This document shows, piece after piece, positions 32,463-34,820 of a DNA stretch of 34,820 nt. Below the pieces are notes generated by a model. It was not told the DNA's origin and did not search any database. It saw only the letters and a list, made by a program, of their open reading frames with translations. This DNA comes from CBDUEV01 sp965366365 (lineage in GTDB: Bacteria; Actinomycetota; Acidimicrobiia; Spongiisociales; JAENVV01): the NCBI GenBank assembly GCA_965366365.1, contig CBDUEV010000030.1, positions 1-34,820 on the forward strand, read 5' to 3'. A program made the translations under genes and the position numbers. The first letter of the stretch is position 1. Each line of letters opens with the position of its first letter.

Positions 32463-33218
32463 ATGACACTCGAACTCGATCACGTGGCGCTCGGCGCCGC
32501 CGACGCCGCGTCGGTGACCCGTGTGCTCACCGCTCGCCTCGGCGGGACCGTGCTGGGCGGTGGTGTGCCGCCCGGGACGGGGTTCCGCGCGATGCAGATC
32601 CACTTGGGAACCCCTGAGCATCCCGGGATGACGGTGGAAGCACTGGAGCCGTGGGAGCCACACCACAATGACTTCCTGGTGCGTTTCTTGGCTCGCCATG
32701 GGGACGCCGCCCACCACATCACCTTCAAGTCGAAGGACGTCTTTGCCGAGCGTGCTCGCCTGAGTGAACTGGGGTATGAGCCGGTGGCCGTCAACTTCGA
32801 GCGTCCCGAGTGGCGGGAGATGTTCCTGCATCCGAAGGTTTCCCACGGTGTCGTCATCCAGATCGCCCAGCCGGGCACGCCGGCGCCGCCGATCGCGGAG
32901 CTTCTCGCCATGGCCCGGGCCGGAGGGAGGGCGCCGTGGGACGGAGGAACCGAGTGGTGGGGCGACGCCGGCAACCTACGTGCCGATCGAGCGGTCGGTC
33001 TGCGCCGTGTGGTCGTCTCCTCTCCGGATCCGGAGTCTGCGACAGCCTTTTACCGTGACGTTCTGGGGGGTGGCGAGGTCGAGCCCGGTCGGCTGCTCTG
33101 GGACGGAGGCGAGGTACTGATCGAAGCGGGCGAGAAGGCCGGTATCGACCGGCTCGAGGTTGCCGGGCTGGACGAGCCGCTCGTGATCGCAGGCACCCGA
33201 TTCGTCGGGGTCGAGTGA
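32463..33218 (+). CDS. VOC (glyoxalase/bleomycin-resistance fold) family protein, two modules
   Basis: A 251-residue protein nine nt after icd. The first module (about 1-140) has LDHVALGAADAASVTRVL and GDAAHHITFKSKDV, reminiscent of methylmalonyl-CoA epimerase, but the closing metal Glu strand is VVIQIAQ and lacks the usual acidic residue. The second module (about 170-251) starts RRVVVSSPDPESATAFYRDV. A fused, partly degenerate pair could bind a substrate or metal, or act as a resistance protein. The role is not assignable. Confidence 0.78.
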   Translation: MTLELDHVALGAADAASVTRVLTARLGGTVLGGGVPPGTGFRAMQIHLGTPEHPGMTVEALEPWEPHHNDFLVRFLARHGDAAHHITFKSKDVFAERARLSELGYEPVAVNFERPEWREMFLHPKVSHGVVIQIAQPGTPAPPIAELLAMARAGGRAPWDGGTEWWGDAGNLRADRAVGLRRVVVSSPDPESATAFYRDVLGGGEVEPGRLLWDGGEVLIEAGEKAGIDRLEVAGLDEPLVIAGTRFVGVE

Positions 33219-33270
33219 CCGATCCGAATACGCCGGCATCCTCCGTCTGGGTGCGGAGAGTCCGCCGCGT

Positions 33271-34479
33271 TCACCAGACGAGGACGTAGGTGAGGATGGG
33301 GGTGGTGGGCCCGAGGTCGGAGCTCCGGAAGTCCCAAAACTCCACCCAGAAGAGGGTGCCGTCGGGCCGGGTGAAGCTGCCGGCGTAGCGGGGGAGGCGG
33401 TCGTCGGCCAGGCGGGTCAGGGTTCCTGTCATGGCGCGGTCGGTGAGGTGTCCGCTCAGTTCGGCGACGAAGGCGTCTGGTTCGGCGATGTTCCCTGGCA
33501 GTTCGAAGTAGAGGGGCTCGGCGTGGATGGAGCCGGTGCTGTCGAGGAGGTTGGCTACCTGCGTTTCGTCGAAGACGGCGTCGGCGCTCAAGACCTCTTG
33601 CGAGCCGCTCGGGCTCCACGGCTTGGCGGTGGCGAAGGTCGCGGCCGGAACGCCGGCCCATTGCTGGAGCCAGTCGAGGTGTGCCTGGTCGAGCCAGTTG
33701 GTGCGCCCCATGGCTGCCCAGGCCACCGTGTCGGCCATGTCCTCGACGGGGCTGGTGGCCCCGTAGGGAGAGGAGGCGACTGCGTCGCCGCTCAACACCC
33801 ATTCGGTGGCGATGGGGTCGGGGTCCGTGTCGGTCCAGCCGGTGGCGGCGGCGAAGGCGGCCACCGAGGTCGATCCGTCTGCCAGGACGATTTCGGAGAT
33901 CTCGCCCGCCCGGGAGGCGGCCACGTAAGCCGGGTCGAGGGCGTACCACTGCTCCACGTGGACGAGTTCGTGCGTGAGTGCGTAGGCGAGGTTGAGGCGG
34001 GTGGTGCCGCCGTCGAGGTCGAAGACGGGATCGAGCAGGTAGATGTCGGGTCCCAGCGCCAGGGCGACCGCGTGGGCGCCCTCGGCGTCGGACGGGCCCG
34101 TGACCGACGATGTCCGAACCAGCGAGCGGGGGGTGGCGGTGACCTGGTCGGGGATCTCGGCGGTGGCCGCGGTCATGAGGGCGATCTGGGCGGGGTCGGG
34201 GAGTCGGTCATCGCCGATGGCGGTGAAGGCGCCGACGGTGCGCTGCCAATTGACCGGCTCGAAGGGCGGTGAGCCGAGTTCCGTCTGGATTCGCTCGCTG
34301 GTGAGATCGGCGGCTGGGGGTGGCGTTGGGGTGTTCGCCCCGGAGTCGATCGTGGTCGAGGACGGGGAGCAGGCGGCCAACGCCACGACGATCAGGGCAA
34401 TGGTGAGGGCTTTCGAGGTTGCCCTGGCGGGTCCGGGGGGCGCCTCGTTTGGCTCGGCTAGCCTGAGGTGACCCATCAT
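33271..34479 (-). CDS. Putative lipoprotein with HExxH zinc-protease motif
   Basis: A 402-residue protein (401 if ATG 34476 is used). A hydrophobic signal segment ends in the lipobox LAAC with Cys37; a Thr/Pro-rich linker follows (39-58). THELVH (His170-Glu171-His174) in LAYALTHELVHVEQWYAL is a gluzincin-type zinc motif, and Glu246 in SPVEDMADTVAW may be the third ligand. The C-terminus contains DDRLPRYAGSFTRPDGTLFW. No Shine-Dalgarno precedes the double ATG, and the 5' end faces mdh with 15 nt between the start codons. I do not recognise a named family. Confidence 0.75.
   Translation of the reverse strand: MMGHLRLAEPNEAPPGPARATSKALTIALIVVALAACSPSSTTIDSGANTPTPPPAADLTSERIQTELGSPPFEPVNWQRTVGAFTAIGDDRLPDPAQIALMTAATAEIPDQVTATPRSLVRTSSVTGPSDAEGAHAVALALGPDIYLLDPVFDLDGGTTRLNLAYALTHELVHVEQWYALDPAYVAASRAGEISEIVLADGSTSVAAFAAATGWTDTDPDPIATEWVLSGDAVASSPYGATSPVEDMADTVAWAAMGRTNWLDQAHLDWLQQWAGVPAATFATAKPWSPSGSQEVLSADAVFDETQVANLLDSTGSIHAEPLYFELPGNIAEPDAFVAELSGHLTDRAMTGTLTRLADDRLPRYAGSFTRPDGTLFWVEFWDFRSSDLGPTTPILTYVLVW
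34459..34464 (+). promoter_or_regulatory. -10 box of mdh
   Basis: TAGCCT lies 36 nt before ATG 34495. It falls inside the start of the divergent lipoprotein gene. An AGAGGAGA Shine-Dalgarno precedes the ATG. Confidence 0.4.
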
Positions 34480-34494
34480 CAGAGGAGACACGCG

Positions 34495-34820
34495 ATGCGA
34501 AAAGTGACCGTTGTTGGTGCCGGCAAATACGGTTCGACGACTGCGATGCGGTTGGCTGAGTCGGGGACGGTGGACGCGGTTGTCATGACCGACATCGTAG
34601 AGGGGTTGCCGCAAGGCCTGGCCCTCGACATGAATCAGTCTCGCCCGGTGGAGAAATACTCGACGATGGTCATTGGGACCAACGATTACGCCGACACGGC
34701 CGGCAGCGAAGTGATCGTCATCACGGCGGGTCTGCCTCGCAAGCCCGGCATGAGCCGGATGGATCTTCTCGAGGTGAACGCCAAGATCGTCAAAGGCGTG
34801 ACCGAGCAGCTCATGGACGC
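34495..34820 (+). CDS. mdh: Malate dehydrogenase, LDH-like type (3' end outside the window)
   Basis: TCA-cycle oxidation of malate to oxaloacetate. The first about 108 residues are present of a usual 310-330. MRKVTVVGAGKYGSTTAMRL is the NAD-binding Rossmann start; the usual GxGxxG is GAGKYG. MTDIVEGLPQGLALDMNQ places an acidic residue for NAD, and VIVITAGLPRKPGMSRMDLL carries the substrate arginines of the mobile loop. AGAGGAGA is the ribosome binding site. The linkage to icd, folD and purH matches actinobacterial order. Confidence 0.95.
   Translation, partial: MRKVTVVGAGKYGSTTAMRLAESGTVDAVVMTDIVEGLPQGLALDMNQSRPVEKYSTMVIGTNDYADTAGSEVIVITAGLPRKPGMSRMDLLEVNAKIVKGVTEQLMD

Overview
The window is about 34.8 kb of GC-rich chromosomal DNA carrying housekeeping genes of an actinobacterium. 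The evidence is AceE-type pyruvate dehydrogenase, the CBS-less GuaB3-type IMP dehydrogenase next to guaA, PcrA with a C-terminal Tudor-like domain, frequent GTG/TTG starts, TANNNT -10 boxes, and a gene order (guaB3-guaA ... pcrA ... sucCD ... purN-purH-folD ... mdh) that matches the conserved actinobacterial backbone. A deep-branching class such as Acidimicrobiia is a guess only. I see no rRNA, tRNA, CRISPR array, transposase or integrase.

Layout. 1-1864 (-): 5' two thirds of aceE. 1939-3861 (+): promoter, tiny Trp/Cys uORF and terminator-like hairpin, then trpS and a CPBP membrane protease. 3930-6640 (+): guaB3-guaA, purine (GMP) synthesis. 6713-10818 (+): a three-gene signalling set (CheA-like hybrid kinase, REC-GAF regulator, membrane histidine kinase) with no chemotaxis partners. 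10904-14263 (+): pcrA, a stand-alone B12-binding mutase domain, a bPH2 membrane protein. 14379-17148 (+): sucC-sucD and a LysE-type exporter. 17174-20222 (-): an ABC-2 exporter operon (ATPase plus two permeases). 20343-21702 (+): a CaCA-type antiporter and archease. 21713-25427: an inserted block with a rifampin-phosphotransferase-like protein and its overlapping TetR gene (-), and a divergent membrane-anchored cupredoxin (+). 25398-25475: a second, broken 3' end of archease, followed at once by rtcB (25515-26936). 26937-27468: a bidirectional terminator and a minus-strand small gene preceded by a short uORF, hairpin and terminator. 27469-31167 (+): purN-purH-folD and a maleylpyruvate-isomerase-like protein. 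31251-33218 (+): icd and a VOC protein. 33271-34479 (-): a putative metalloprotease lipoprotein. 34495-34820 (+): 5' end of mdh.

How the genes work together. AceE, SucCD, Icd and Mdh feed and run the TCA cycle. PurN, PurH, FolD, GuaB3 and GuaA belong to purine and one-carbon metabolism. Archease is the activation partner of the RNA ligase RtcB, and the two genes appear to have been neighbours until the 21.7-25.4 kb block separated them. That block is the clearest sign of gain in the window: both ends carry the archease 3' end plus the spacer leading to rtcB.

Promoters look regular. Most are a TANNNT box about 30-40 nt before a start codon with a Shine-Dalgarno. Four genes (trpS uORF, the B12 domain, rtcB, purN) have the TANNNT box ending 6-7 nt before the start codon, which predicts leaderless mRNAs.
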